A stretch of 64,000 bases of DNA, from positions 14,970 through 78,969 of the forward strand of contig CAYWEM010000013.1 in the NCBI GenBank assembly GCA_964457225.1, given 5' to 3'. The position numbers and the translations under genes were made by a program. Source of the DNA: CAYWEM01 sp964457225. Lineage in GTDB: Bacteria > Acidobacteriota > Aminicenantia > UBA2199. Positions 35,968 to 44,183 of this stretch are shown here, one piece after another; the first letter of the stretch is position 1; each line of letters begins with the position of its first letter. The notes under the pieces are model-generated. The model was not told where the DNA came from. It saw only the letters and a list, made by a program, of their open reading frames with translations, and made no database searches.

Positions 35968-37998
35968 ATGAAATATGGCAACAGCTTGATCACGCTGCTG
36001 CTGATCCTGGCCGTTTCTTATCCATTGGCGGCCCTGGATGAGCATTTCCGCGGTTATTCAGATGAGAAGGCGGTACTGAGCCGGCTGAATCAACTGATAA
36101 CTCTTTCCCCCGATTCCGTTAAAATGCACCGGATCGCCAAAACTCCAGGAGGCCGCGATTTGCTGGTACTGGAATTAGCCGCAGCCAAGGCTGGTTCCGG
36201 GAAGAAGAGACCGGCTGTTTTCGTGGCCGCCAATATGGAAGGCACCGTCCCGCTGGCCACCGAAGCGGCCCTGCACCTGGCCGCCTTGCTGGCGGCCGAC
36301 CCTGAATCCCGGCGGGACAAAACCTGGTACATCATGCCGGTCGGCAATCCGGACGCCGCGGCCCGCTTTTTCCGGCGCCCGCTGTACAGCTGCGGACGCA
36401 ATGATGAGCCTTACAACGATGACCAGGACGATCAGGTCGATGAAGACGGGTTTGAGGATTTAAACCGGGACGGCCTGATAACCAGGATGCGGGTACCTGA
36501 CCCGCAGGGGGAGTGGCTGGCGCTTGACGGCGAATCAAGGCTGATGCGCCGGGCCGATCCGGCCAAGAATGAAACAGGTGTGTTCAAACTGTATTCTGAA
36601 GGCATAGACAACGATCTTGACGGTCTGTTCAACGAAGACGGCCCCGGAGGTGTGAATGTAGGTCTCAACTTTCCCCATTATTTCAAACACTTCACCAGCG
36701 AAGCCGGCCCCTGGCCGGGCAGTACAGCCGAGGCCCATGCCGTCATGGCTTTCATCATGGCCAGGCCCGAGATCGCCATGACCATGACCTTCGGCTCCAG
36801 CAATTTCGCCCTGCATCCCCCGGCCGGCGGCCGGCGTGGGGATGCCGACCTGAGCAGAATAAAGATTCCGGAAAGATTCGCATCCTTCATGGGAGCGGAC
36901 ACGGACCGCACCTATACACTTGAAGAGGTAATGGAAATGGTTTCCCGGTTCGCACCTCCGGGCATGGAAATCAACGAATCCATGGTCGCCGGTTTCCTGG
37001 GATTGGGTGCCGTGGTCAATCCTTTGCCCGAAGATTTGCAGTTTTACCGCCGACTGGCCGATGAGTACCGGGAATTCCTGAAAAAGAAAAGCCTTGATAA
37101 GGCCAGGCTGCAACCGCCTGATGCCCGTGACGGTTCCTTTGAACTCTGGTCTTATTACCACCTGGGCCTGCCTGCTTTTTCCATGGACTTCTGGACCCTG
37201 CCGGAAATAAAAAAGGAAAACGACAAGAACAAAGGGATGTCTCCCGAGCAACTGGCGGCCATGAGCAACGATGAGTTCATCGCTCTGGGAGAAGAGAAAA
37301 TCGAGGAAATGCTGCGCGCGGCGGGCGCACCCGAGTCGATGAAGGCCCCGATGCTGATCAAGGCATTGCAGGGAGGGATGATGACCACCAAGAGAATGGC
37401 TGAAATGCTGAAACAGATTCCGGCCCGGCCGGATCCGGCCGCGGGCGGCGCCGATCCCCGGGAATTGGCTTTGTTGAGATTCAGCGACCAGGAACTCCAA
37501 GGCAAGGGCTTTTTGCCCTGGCAGGGTTTCGACCACCCCCAACTGGGCCGGGTCGAAATAGGTGGTGAAGCACCCTTTGCGGCCAATACGCCGCCGTTTC
37601 GCATGGTGGGAAGCCTGCTGGAGGCCCAGGTGCCCTGGGTGCTGCAACTGGCCGGCAAACTGCCTGAGGTCAGGCTGGAAAATCATCAGCTGACTTCACT
37701 GGGCAATGGTCTTTACCGTCTGAAGGTCTGGATCAGGAATCATGGCGAACTGCCTTACCCCACGGCCATGGGACTGCGAAACAACCGTATTCCTCCGCTG
37801 GCTCTGACCCTGCAGGGGCAGGGGCTGGAAATCCTCGAGGGGCGACGCCGCAGCCTGGTTCGGAACCTGGGGGGCGGACGAACCGGGACGGTTGAATGGC
37901 TGATCCTGGCTGAAAAGAAACAGAAAGTTGAAATCCTGCTCAGTGCTCCTTCACAACCGGGCGACCGCAGGATCATCGAGCTCGGAGGTGAAAAATGA
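35968..37998 (+). CDS. M14-like carboxypeptidase paralogue without zinc ligands (predicted inactive)
   Basis: 676 residues, signal peptide at 1-21. It aligns along its length with the next gene's M14 peptidase, including the Asp-rich loops (NDDQDDQVDEDG, DLNRDGLITRM, GIDNDLDGLFNEDG). Where the active paralogue has HGNE, this one has EGTV (Glu91, Val94); where the third ligand His should be (AFHNYGG), it has TFGSSNF with Gly276; and the catalytic Glu is replaced by Asp in FSMDFW. It is therefore probably non-catalytic. A 60-residue helical insertion (about 415-485) is unique to it. ATG 35968 fits a signal peptide and GAGAGG upstream. ATGA overlap to the next gene. Confidence 0.82.
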   Translation: MKYGNSLITLLLILAVSYPLAALDEHFRGYSDEKAVLSRLNQLITLSPDSVKMHRIAKTPGGRDLLVLELAAAKAGSGKKRPAVFVAANMEGTVPLATEAALHLAALLAADPESRRDKTWYIMPVGNPDAAARFFRRPLYSCGRNDEPYNDDQDDQVDEDGFEDLNRDGLITRMRVPDPQGEWLALDGESRLMRRADPAKNETGVFKLYSEGIDNDLDGLFNEDGPGGVNVGLNFPHYFKHFTSEAGPWPGSTAEAHAVMAFIMARPEIAMTMTFGSSNFALHPPAGGRRGDADLSRIKIPERFASFMGADTDRTYTLEEVMEMVSRFAPPGMEINESMVAGFLGLGAVVNPLPEDLQFYRRLADEYREFLKKKSLDKARLQPPDARDGSFELWSYYHLGLPAFSMDFWTLPEIKKENDKNKGMSPEQLAAMSNDEFIALGEEKIEEMLRAAGAPESMKAPMLIKALQGGMMTTKRMAEMLKQIPARPDPAAGGADPRELALLRFSDQELQGKGFLPWQGFDHPQLGRVEIGGEAPFAANTPPFRMVGSLLEAQVPWVLQLAGKLPEVRLENHQLTSLGNGLYRLKVWIRNHGELPYPTAMGLRNNRIPPLALTLQGQGLEILEGRRRSLVRNLGGGRTGTVEWLILAEKKQKVEILLSAPSQPGDRRIIELGGEK

Positions 37999-39755
37999 AG
38001 CGCTTTTTCATGTTGATGCTTCTGGTGATAATGCTCGGCGGGAATTCATATGCCGACGGTATATCCATTCCGCTTTCCTTCTCCGAATACTATCCTCCGG
38101 AACGGGTCGAAGCGGCGCTGAAAGCCCTGAACCGGCATTACCCGGGCTTGACCAAACTTGACCTGGTGGGGAAAAGCGACGAGGGGCGCCCCATTTACGC
38201 CCTGACGATCAACAATCCCAAGAGCGGACCGGAGCTGGACAAGCCGGGGATATACGTGGACGGCAATATCCACGGCAATGAAATCCAGGCCGCGGAAGTC
38301 TGTCTTTACCTGCTTGATTACCTGTTGTACAACTACGAGCGCAATGAAGAAATAAAGAAACTGGTTGATCGGGTGGTTTTTTACGTGGTTCCCGTGGTCA
38401 ACATCGACGGCCGCCATCACTTTTTTCACGGCCCCTCCAGTCCGAACAGCAATCGCAGCCTGCGCATCCCCAGGGATGACGACAATGACGGACTGATCGA
38501 CGAGGACTTTCCGCAGGATCTCGACGGAGACGGCAACATAACCCAGATGCGCATAGCTGATCCTTTCGGCGCTTATCGCAGTCACCCCGAAGATCCCAGG
38601 CTGATGGTCCGGGTCAAACCGGGAGAACAGGGAGAATGGACCCTTTTGGGCAGCGAGGGGATAGACAACGATGGAGACGGCAGGATCAACGAAGATGCCG
38701 AAGGCTACGTGGACGGCAACCGCAACTGGGGCTTTGACTGGATGCCGGATTACGTTCAGCGCGGAGCTGGTGACTTCCCCTTCCAGGGAGTGGGACTGAA
38801 AGCCCTGGCAACCTACATCAGGGCTCGTCCCAACATCATCGTTTCCTGGGCCTTCCACAATTACGGCGGCATGTTTCTGCGCGGTCCCAGCACCAAGGCC
38901 CAGGGCGAATACCATCCGGCCGACGTGGCGGTTTACGATTTCCTGGGGCTGCAGGCCGAGAGAATCACTCCGGGTTACCGCTACCTGATATCCTGGAAGG
39001 ACCTCTATGCGACTTACGGTGATTTCGGAGAATGGATGGCCATGCTCAACGGCAGTTTCAATTTTGTCGGTGAGCTCTTCCTCAGTGAACAGGAAACGTT
39101 CCGCACAGTCAAGGATGAAGAGCGCCGGCAAAGGGAAAAAATGGCCAGGGAAGAAGACGCCCGGGCCGGTATGTTCGGCGGGGGCAACGAGCTTGAAAGA
39201 CTGCAGTTCAGCGACCACCTGACTTTGGGCGAGCTCTACAAACCGTGGAAACCTTTCAAACACCCCCAGTTCGGTGATATAGAAATCGGCGGCTGGGTAA
39301 AAATGAGCACCCGCCTGCCGGCGCCGTTCATGCTCAAGGACCTGGTGCACCGCAATGCCATGGCGGTTGTCTTTTCGGCCAGGCAGACCCCTCAGGTCAG
39401 CATGGAAATACTGGAAGCAAAAAAAATCGGCAGGAACCTGCACCGGGTAAGAGTAAGGCTGGTAAACACCAATGCCATTCCGACCATGAGCCAGCATGCC
39501 CAAAAGGTAAAGCTTTATCCGCTTGACCAGGTGACCGCCGCCGGGCGGGGACTGCGGGTGTTGGCGGGCGGCACCCTGATCAACACGCTGACCGATGAAG
39601 TACGCTACAAGGAGCATCGCCCGGAACTGCAGTTTCTCTCTGTTCCAGGCTTCGGCAAGGTCGACCTGCAATTCCTGGTGTCCGGAAACGGCAACCTGGA
39701 ACTGAGTTACAAGTCACGTCATGCCGGCCGTAAAAAAGTGATTGTCAAACTGTAA
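37995..39755 (+). CDS. Secreted M14 family zinc carboxypeptidase with calcium-binding insert
   Basis: 586 residues, signal peptide at 1-20. Zinc ligands His93 and Glu96 (HGNE) and His288 (AFHNYGG), and a likely catalytic Glu360 (VGELF), are all present. Between them sits an insert with three Asp-rich loops (DDDNDGLIDED, DLDGDGNITQM, GIDNDGDGRINED) like EF-hand/thrombospondin-3 calcium sites. Relatives remove C-terminal residues or act on peptidoglycan peptides. The start codon overlaps the stop of its inactive paralogue (ATGA), so the two are expected in similar amounts. Confidence 0.9.
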   Translation: MKRFFMLMLLVIMLGGNSYADGISIPLSFSEYYPPERVEAALKALNRHYPGLTKLDLVGKSDEGRPIYALTINNPKSGPELDKPGIYVDGNIHGNEIQAAEVCLYLLDYLLYNYERNEEIKKLVDRVVFYVVPVVNIDGRHHFFHGPSSPNSNRSLRIPRDDDNDGLIDEDFPQDLDGDGNITQMRIADPFGAYRSHPEDPRLMVRVKPGEQGEWTLLGSEGIDNDGDGRINEDAEGYVDGNRNWGFDWMPDYVQRGAGDFPFQGVGLKALATYIRARPNIIVSWAFHNYGGMFLRGPSTKAQGEYHPADVAVYDFLGLQAERITPGYRYLISWKDLYATYGDFGEWMAMLNGSFNFVGELFLSEQETFRTVKDEERRQREKMAREEDARAGMFGGGNELERLQFSDHLTLGELYKPWKPFKHPQFGDIEIGGWVKMSTRLPAPFMLKDLVHRNAMAVVFSARQTPQVSMEILEAKKIGRNLHRVRVRLVNTNAIPTMSQHAQKVKLYPLDQVTAAGRGLRVLAGGTLINTLTDEVRYKEHRPELQFLSVPGFGKVDLQFLVSGNGNLELSYKSRHAGRKKVIVKL

Positions 39756-39805
39756 ACAAGGCCGTTTTCAGGGTTTCTGAATCAGGCTTAAGCCGGAATG
39801 ATTGC

Positions 39806-40831
39806 CTAGTCGGCCAGGAGCACCTGTTCTCCGCCTTCCCGGTAACGGACCTGGCCGATCAGGTAATAAGCCTCCCCGTTTTGTCTCAGGATGCCTTCGA
39901 CTGCGGAAAGGTCGTTTCTCGAGATAAGCAGTACCATGCCGATGCCCATGTTGAAGACGCGGAAACGTTCTTTGAGATCTATTTCTCCATGACTGCAGAG
40001 GAAACTGAAGATTTCCGGTTCAGGCCAGGTTTTTTCTATGGTCACGGCCAGGTCTTCACTCAGAATCCTGGGGAGGTTTTCCAGTAATCCCCCCCCGGTT
40101 ATATGAGCCATTCCTTTAAGCAGTCCTTTTTCAAGCAGGGGGGTCACAGCGGCCAGGTAGGAACGGTGTACCTTGAGGAGTTCATCTCCTACAGTGGCCT
40201 TAAGTTCCGGGATGAATTCATCGACTCTGAGACCCATTTTTTCGAAGACGATATGCCTGGCCAGGGAATACCCGTTGGTGTGCAGACCGGATGAGGGTAA
40301 TCCTATCAGAAGGTCACCGCGGCTCAGGTTCTTCCCGTCCACCACCTTTTCCCGGTCGACCATGCCGACGATGAAGCCGGCCAGGTCGTATTCACCTTCC
40401 TGATAAAGCCCCGGCATCTCGGCGGTTTCTCCGCCCAGCAGGACAAAGTTGTTTTCCAGGCAGCCGTCAAGTATGCCTGACACCAGTTGGGAGATGACGT
40501 CAGGCTCCACTTTGCCGGCACCGATGTAGTCGAGGAAAAAAAGCGGTTTGGCTCCGTAAACCAGGATGTCATTGACGCAGTGATTGACCAGGCAACGGCC
40601 CACTGTATTGTGACGGCCGGTCAGAAAAGCAATTTTCAGCTTGGTGCCGACGCCGTCGGCCGAGGAGACCAGCAGCGGCTGGCTGTAATTTCCGGGCAGG
40701 GGGAAAAAACCGCTGAATTTACCTATTTCATTAACACCCAGGTTCCTGACCATGGCCTTGATGCGGTTGACCGCCTCATTACCGCGGTCTATGCTGACTC
40801 CGGCTTCCTCGTACTTGCTTTTTTTTTTCAT
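39806..40831 (-). CDS. purM: Phosphoribosylformylglycinamidine cyclo-ligase
   Basis: 341 residues, normal PurM length. Motifs: YEEAGVSIDRGNEAV at the start, VSSADGVGTKLKIA, VNHCVNDILVYGAKPLFFLDYIG, LLGGETAEMPG and HITGGGLLENLPRIL. It makes aminoimidazole ribonucleotide in purine synthesis, using ATP. GGAGG sits 4 bp before the ATG at 40831; a second ATG at 40834 is only 1 bp away and less likely. purF lies 8 kb away in another operon. Confidence 0.96.
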   Translation of the reverse strand: MKKKSKYEEAGVSIDRGNEAVNRIKAMVRNLGVNEIGKFSGFFPLPGNYSQPLLVSSADGVGTKLKIAFLTGRHNTVGRCLVNHCVNDILVYGAKPLFFLDYIGAGKVEPDVISQLVSGILDGCLENNFVLLGGETAEMPGLYQEGEYDLAGFIVGMVDREKVVDGKNLSRGDLLIGLPSSGLHTNGYSLARHIVFEKMGLRVDEFIPELKATVGDELLKVHRSYLAAVTPLLEKGLLKGMAHITGGGLLENLPRILSEDLAVTIEKTWPEPEIFSFLCSHGEIDLKERFRVFNMGIGMVLLISRNDLSAVEGILRQNGEAYYLIGQVRYREGGEQVLLAD

Positions 40832-40856
40832 CATTCCTCCTGGAAGAACAAGGGGG

Positions 40857-41363
40857 TCAGGCTAAAAGGTCTACCAGGCTTGAATGAAGCTGTATTCTTG
40901 CCGGCAGGTCATGGCTTTCATCCTGTTCCTGCTCGCGGGCTTCGGCCCGGGCCTGGTTTTCCATTATCCTGGCCTGCATGGCCACCCGGCGGTCCTGGGC
41001 CGAGGGATCACTGGGTGCCAGTGCGGCGCGTTGCACCTGGCGGGCCTTTTCCGCGGTGGCCTCCGGATCGCCCGGAACCGGTGAAAGGTCTATTTTAACC
41101 TCCCCGCTGACTGCGTAAAGCTGGCCGTCGGGCCCGCGGCGGTAGGAAAATTGGGCTCCGGAAACGATCACTCCGGCCCCGGCTGTCAGGTGGGCCTGTT
41201 CATGCTGCCTGACCTGGCGATCCGTTTTTTTCAATTCCTGCAATTCCCTGGCTTCGGCATCACCCAATTCGCCGGGGCGATCGGCCTTGAAACCGGAAGC
41301 CGGCTGCAGGCGAAGGCTCCGGTCGGCGTAGCTGGCCGTGCTCATGGGATCAGGGATGTTCAT
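40857..41363 (-). CDS. SprA-related putative metalloprotease
   Basis: 168 residues. The core motif RQHEQAHLTAGAG is the HExxH-type zinc site variant (H-E-x-A-H) typical of SprA-related/CJM1_0395-like putative metalloproteases, followed by the family block SYRRGPDGQLYAVSGEV and PSAQDRRVAMQA. No signal peptide or membrane helix. The start is placed at 41363 because a TTGACA-17-TATTTT promoter puts the transcript start exactly on that ATG; the in-frame ATG at 41381 would lie upstream of the transcript. No ribosome binding site is present at either. It precedes purM by 25 bp. Confidence 0.8.
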   Translation of the reverse strand: MNIPDPMSTASYADRSLRLQPASGFKADRPGELGDAEARELQELKKTDRQVRQHEQAHLTAGAGVIVSGAQFSYRRGPDGQLYAVSGEVKIDLSPVPGDPEATAEKARQVQRAALAPSDPSAQDRRVAMQARIMENQARAEAREQEQDESHDLPARIQLHSSLVDLLA

Positions 41364-41369
41364 AATTGC

Positions 41370-41398
41370 AAAATAAGGCATAAACGGTGTTTTGTCAA
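41370..41398 (-). promoter_or_regulatory. Promoter predicted to give a leaderless SprA-like mRNA
   Basis: On the minus strand: TTGACA (41398-41393), 17 bp spacer, TATTTT (41375-41370). The seventh base after the -10 box is the A of the ATG at 41363, and no Shine-Dalgarno sequence is present. Confidence 0.6.
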
Positions 41399-41410
41399 TT
41401 AATCACCCGG

Positions 41411-43204
41411 TTATCTCCCCGGGCCGATCGGAGCTGAAATCAGGACGGAGAACCAGCGTCCGCTCCCGGGCAGGCCGGGGAGTTCCTCGATTATACTGTT
41501 TAAAAGGTTGTCTGCCTGCAAAGTTATCGACAGCTGTCCCCGGCTGAAACTCAGGGCCGCATGCAGCAGGTTTTCCCAGGATCGGCCGCCGTGCGGACGC
41601 CTGCGGTTGAAGCGCAGGGAAAGGCTGACCGGTCCGAAATGCCGGTTTATATGACACTTGAGACTGGTATCGGCAAATCGCAGGCCGTACTTTGACAGGA
41701 ATCCCTCGTTTCCGTTCGAAGACGTGATTTTTTCCAGGCTGAGCAACAGCGATCCCTGCCGGAAGCTTAAGCGGTAATCGGCCTGCAGGCCGCTCAATAT
41801 TTGCCGAGGCAGGTTTACCGCCTGCCAGGATGTGCCTGAGTTGAAACTGATCCAGTCGATCAGGTCCAGGTGCCGACGTAGAAAAAAAGTCAATTCAAGA
41901 TTGCCGGGGCCGCCGGAATAAACCAGGGAACTGTCGATATTGAACGCTGATTCCGTCTGCAGGCCGGGGTCGCCCCGGTTGGCCGGTGAATTGTAATGAA
42001 GTTCGGTGAAAGATGGTTGGCGCAGGGTGCGTCCTGCGCCGAATCGCCAGGAAATGTGTTCGCCGAGGCGCTGGTGCAAGCCGGAGTAAAAGGCCAGGCC
42101 GGGCCGGCGGCCGGCGCATAATTGCAGGCGGATGCCCAGGTCCAGGTCAAGCTTTCGGTTCAGCACGATTGAGGTGTTGTAGAAAAAAGCGCCTGTAAGC
42201 CGATGATGCCGGCCCAGGCTCGAACTGATCATCTTTTCACGGCGCAGGTCGATTCCCCAGGTCAGGGAAAAAACTCCGACCGAGCTGCTCCGGGCGGCGA
42301 AGAAATGGTAAACATCACTGTCACTGCGGTTGAAGAAATAATCCGGCCGGTTGCGATCCAGGGTGAAATCGTCACGCAGCAGCTGACGGGCGAAAGACAA
42401 CTGCAGTTTGTCACTGCGGGCCGAGATCTGCAGGAAACCGGAGCTGATGCTTTCTGTCGAGGGCAGGGGCGCATAAAAACCCGCGGCGCCGAAATACTTG
42501 ACCAGGAAGCCGGCCCGGCCTGACAAGGAAAAACTCCCACTCTTCAGGCTCAGGCTGCCGTTCACTTTAAACTGGGAGAGTTCCTGTCCCTGGTGAAAAC
42601 CGCTGGTGTGAAATCTTTCTCCGGCTATCCGCCAGCCGGTTTCACGGTTGCCGGCCCCGATCCTGAGACCGGCGCTGAAGAGGTCGTACTCCCCGCGTTG
42701 CAGGGTGAAAGAGTCTGATACACTGTTTTTGAGGATAAAATGAACTACTCCGGCGAAAGCTCCTGAACCATACATTGAAGCGCCGCCTCCGCGGATGATC
42801 TCAATACGCTCAATGTCGGCCGGGGAAAAAGGCAGGCTGGTATTGTGATGCCCGGTCTGGGGATTACTGAAGGGCACTCCGTCCACCAGTAGAAGCACCT
42901 GCTCGAAGTTGGCGCCGGTCATGGCCAGGTCAAATGAGCTGTCGGCCGGGCCGCGTCGCCTGGCCTGCAGGCCGGGCAGGGCGTCCAGCAGTTCAGCCAG
43001 GCAGTTGACGCGCAGGGCGGCGATTTCTCTGCCGTCGATTATCATTACGGATTTTGAAGGCAGGTTTTCCCGGGGCAGCCAGGCCTTGACTTCTACCTTT
43101 TCCCGGATTTTATTTTCCTGCTCATCCTGGTCCGGACGGCCTTGCCCGGAAGCGCCGAAAAAAAACACAAAAAAGAAAACGATCAAGCTTTTTCTGGTGA
43201 TCAT
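41411..43204 (-). CDS. TonB-dependent outer membrane receptor (BtuB-sized)
   Basis: 597 residues with signal peptide (MITRKSLIVFFFVFFFGASG). The plug domain has LLVDGVPFSNPQTGHHN and IERIEIIRGGGASMYGSGAFAGVVHFIL, and the rest is a series of amphipathic beta strands ending in an aromatic-containing strand near WFSVLISAPIGPGR. The length equals vitamin B12 receptor BtuB, but the ligand cannot be told from sequence and no cobalamin riboswitch is present. Own promoter upstream. ATG 43204 is preferred to 43261 because of the signal peptide and the promoter position. Confidence 0.88.
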   Translation of the reverse strand: MITRKSLIVFFFVFFFGASGQGRPDQDEQENKIREKVEVKAWLPRENLPSKSVMIIDGREIAALRVNCLAELLDALPGLQARRRGPADSSFDLAMTGANFEQVLLLVDGVPFSNPQTGHHNTSLPFSPADIERIEIIRGGGASMYGSGAFAGVVHFILKNSVSDSFTLQRGEYDLFSAGLRIGAGNRETGWRIAGERFHTSGFHQGQELSQFKVNGSLSLKSGSFSLSGRAGFLVKYFGAAGFYAPLPSTESISSGFLQISARSDKLQLSFARQLLRDDFTLDRNRPDYFFNRSDSDVYHFFAARSSSVGVFSLTWGIDLRREKMISSSLGRHHRLTGAFFYNTSIVLNRKLDLDLGIRLQLCAGRRPGLAFYSGLHQRLGEHISWRFGAGRTLRQPSFTELHYNSPANRGDPGLQTESAFNIDSSLVYSGGPGNLELTFFLRRHLDLIDWISFNSGTSWQAVNLPRQILSGLQADYRLSFRQGSLLLSLEKITSSNGNEGFLSKYGLRFADTSLKCHINRHFGPVSLSLRFNRRRPHGGRSWENLLHAALSFSRGQLSITLQADNLLNSIIEELPGLPGSGRWFSVLISAPIGPGR

Positions 43205-43232
43205 GGGGGAAACCTGCTGATTCTTAGTTTGG

Positions 43233-43261
43233 ATGATACTCTGAATCTCCGCTCCAGTCAA
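43233..43261 (-). promoter_or_regulatory. Sigma-70-type promoter of the TonB receptor gene
   Basis: Minus strand: TTGACT (43261-43256), 17 bp spacer, TATCAT (43238-43233); both boxes match consensus at five of six bases. Expected start near 43226, giving a leader of about 22 bases. Confidence 0.7.
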
Positions 43262-43314
43262 CTGTATTTATACGTCACCAGGACCAAGCCGGCAATTATT
43301 TGTTGAGGCAACTA

Positions 43315-43343
43315 TTGCCTGTTTTTCATGCCTGGTGTATACT
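43315..43343 (+). promoter_or_regulatory. Sigma-70-type promoter of the DUF4412-like gene
   Basis: TTGCCT (43315-43320), 17 bp spacer, TATACT (43338-43343). Expected start near 43350, about 48 bases before the ATG at 43398. Divergent to the TonB receptor promoter 54 bp away. Confidence 0.6.
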
Positions 43344-43397
43344 GGAATCCATTAATGACACAAAACAAGTCAACAATTCATCAAGGAGGATAAACGG

Positions 43398-44114
43398 ATG
43401 AAAAGAATTCTGATCGTTTTTCTGGTGCTGGCTTTTTCGGGTTCCCTGCTGGTCGCCGATGCCTACATCAAGACCAAAACCCACACCTCGGCCTTTGAAA
43501 TCATGGGGCAGAAACAGGAAGCCAAGGATGAGATCACCGAGCAGTGGGTGGGTAAAGGCCGCATGGCCATGGTCAGCCCGGAGAGCAAGACCCTGATCGA
43601 CCTGGGCAAGAACACCATCGTCATGATCAACCACCAGGACAAGACCTACCTGGAGGCTGCTCTGCCCCTGGACATGAGTAAACTCCTGCCGCCGGAAGCC
43701 GCCGGCATGATGGCCATGATGAAACCCAAGGTGCAGGTCTCGCCCAACGGCCAGGTCAGGAAAATCGGTTCCTGGAACTGCAAGGGCTACGATATCAAGA
43801 TGGAAATGATGATGATGAGCATGAATATCGCCGTCTGGGCCACCACCGAAGTGCCTTTTGACTGGAAGGAACACCAGAAGATGAGCGCCAACCTGATGAA
43901 TCTGCAGGGCCAGATAATCGATGAAGCCGCCATGAAAGAGTTCTTTAAAATAGAGGGCGTTCAGATCGCCAGTGAAATCAACATGAACGTCATGGGCGCT
44001 GACATGAAGGTTAAGACCGAAGTACAGGAAATATCGGACAAGAATCCCCCGGCCGACCTTTTCTCGATTCCGGCGGGGTACAAAAAGATCGATCATATTT
44101 CCATGGGCAGGTAG
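43398..44114 (+). CDS. Secreted DUF4412-like protein
   Basis: 238 residues with a signal peptide (MKRILIVFLVLAFSGSLLVADA). The sequence is rich in Met and Lys and predicted to be beta-rich; ITEQWVGKGRMAMVS followed by INHQDKTYLE resembles DUF4412/LolA-like periplasmic domains that bind hydrophobic partners. A Met-rich stretch (KMEMMMMSMNIAVW, about 134-147) stands out. It has AAGGAGG before the ATG, its own promoter and a strong terminator, so it is a single-gene unit. Role unknown. Confidence 0.7.
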   Translation: MKRILIVFLVLAFSGSLLVADAYIKTKTHTSAFEIMGQKQEAKDEITEQWVGKGRMAMVSPESKTLIDLGKNTIVMINHQDKTYLEAALPLDMSKLLPPEAAGMMAMMKPKVQVSPNGQVRKIGSWNCKGYDIKMEMMMMSMNIAVWATTEVPFDWKEHQKMSANLMNLQGQIIDEAAMKEFFKIEGVQIASEINMNVMGADMKVKTEVQEISDKNPPADLFSIPAGYKKIDHISMGR

Positions 44115-44135
44115 TAAAAGAAAGCAGAATTTCCA

Positions 44136-44166
44136 GGGCCCGGGTTTTACCGGGCCCTTTTTTTTT
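44136..44166 (+). terminator. Rho-independent terminator
   Basis: Stem GGGCCCGG (44136-44143) with CCGGGCCC (44150-44157), 6-base loop, followed by nine T (44158-44166). Ends the DUF4412-like gene. Confidence 0.92.
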
Positions 44167-44183
44167 GCCTTGTTTTCCTTGGT

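Noticed and set aside
38046..39671. 541-residue antisense frame under the M14 gene
   Set aside because: It covers a gene with clear zinc-site motifs on the other strand and shows no family pattern of its own.
43205..43397. Cobalamin riboswitch before the BtuB-sized receptor
   Set aside because: The promoter leaves a leader of only about 22 bases, too short for a riboswitch, and no B12-box was seen.
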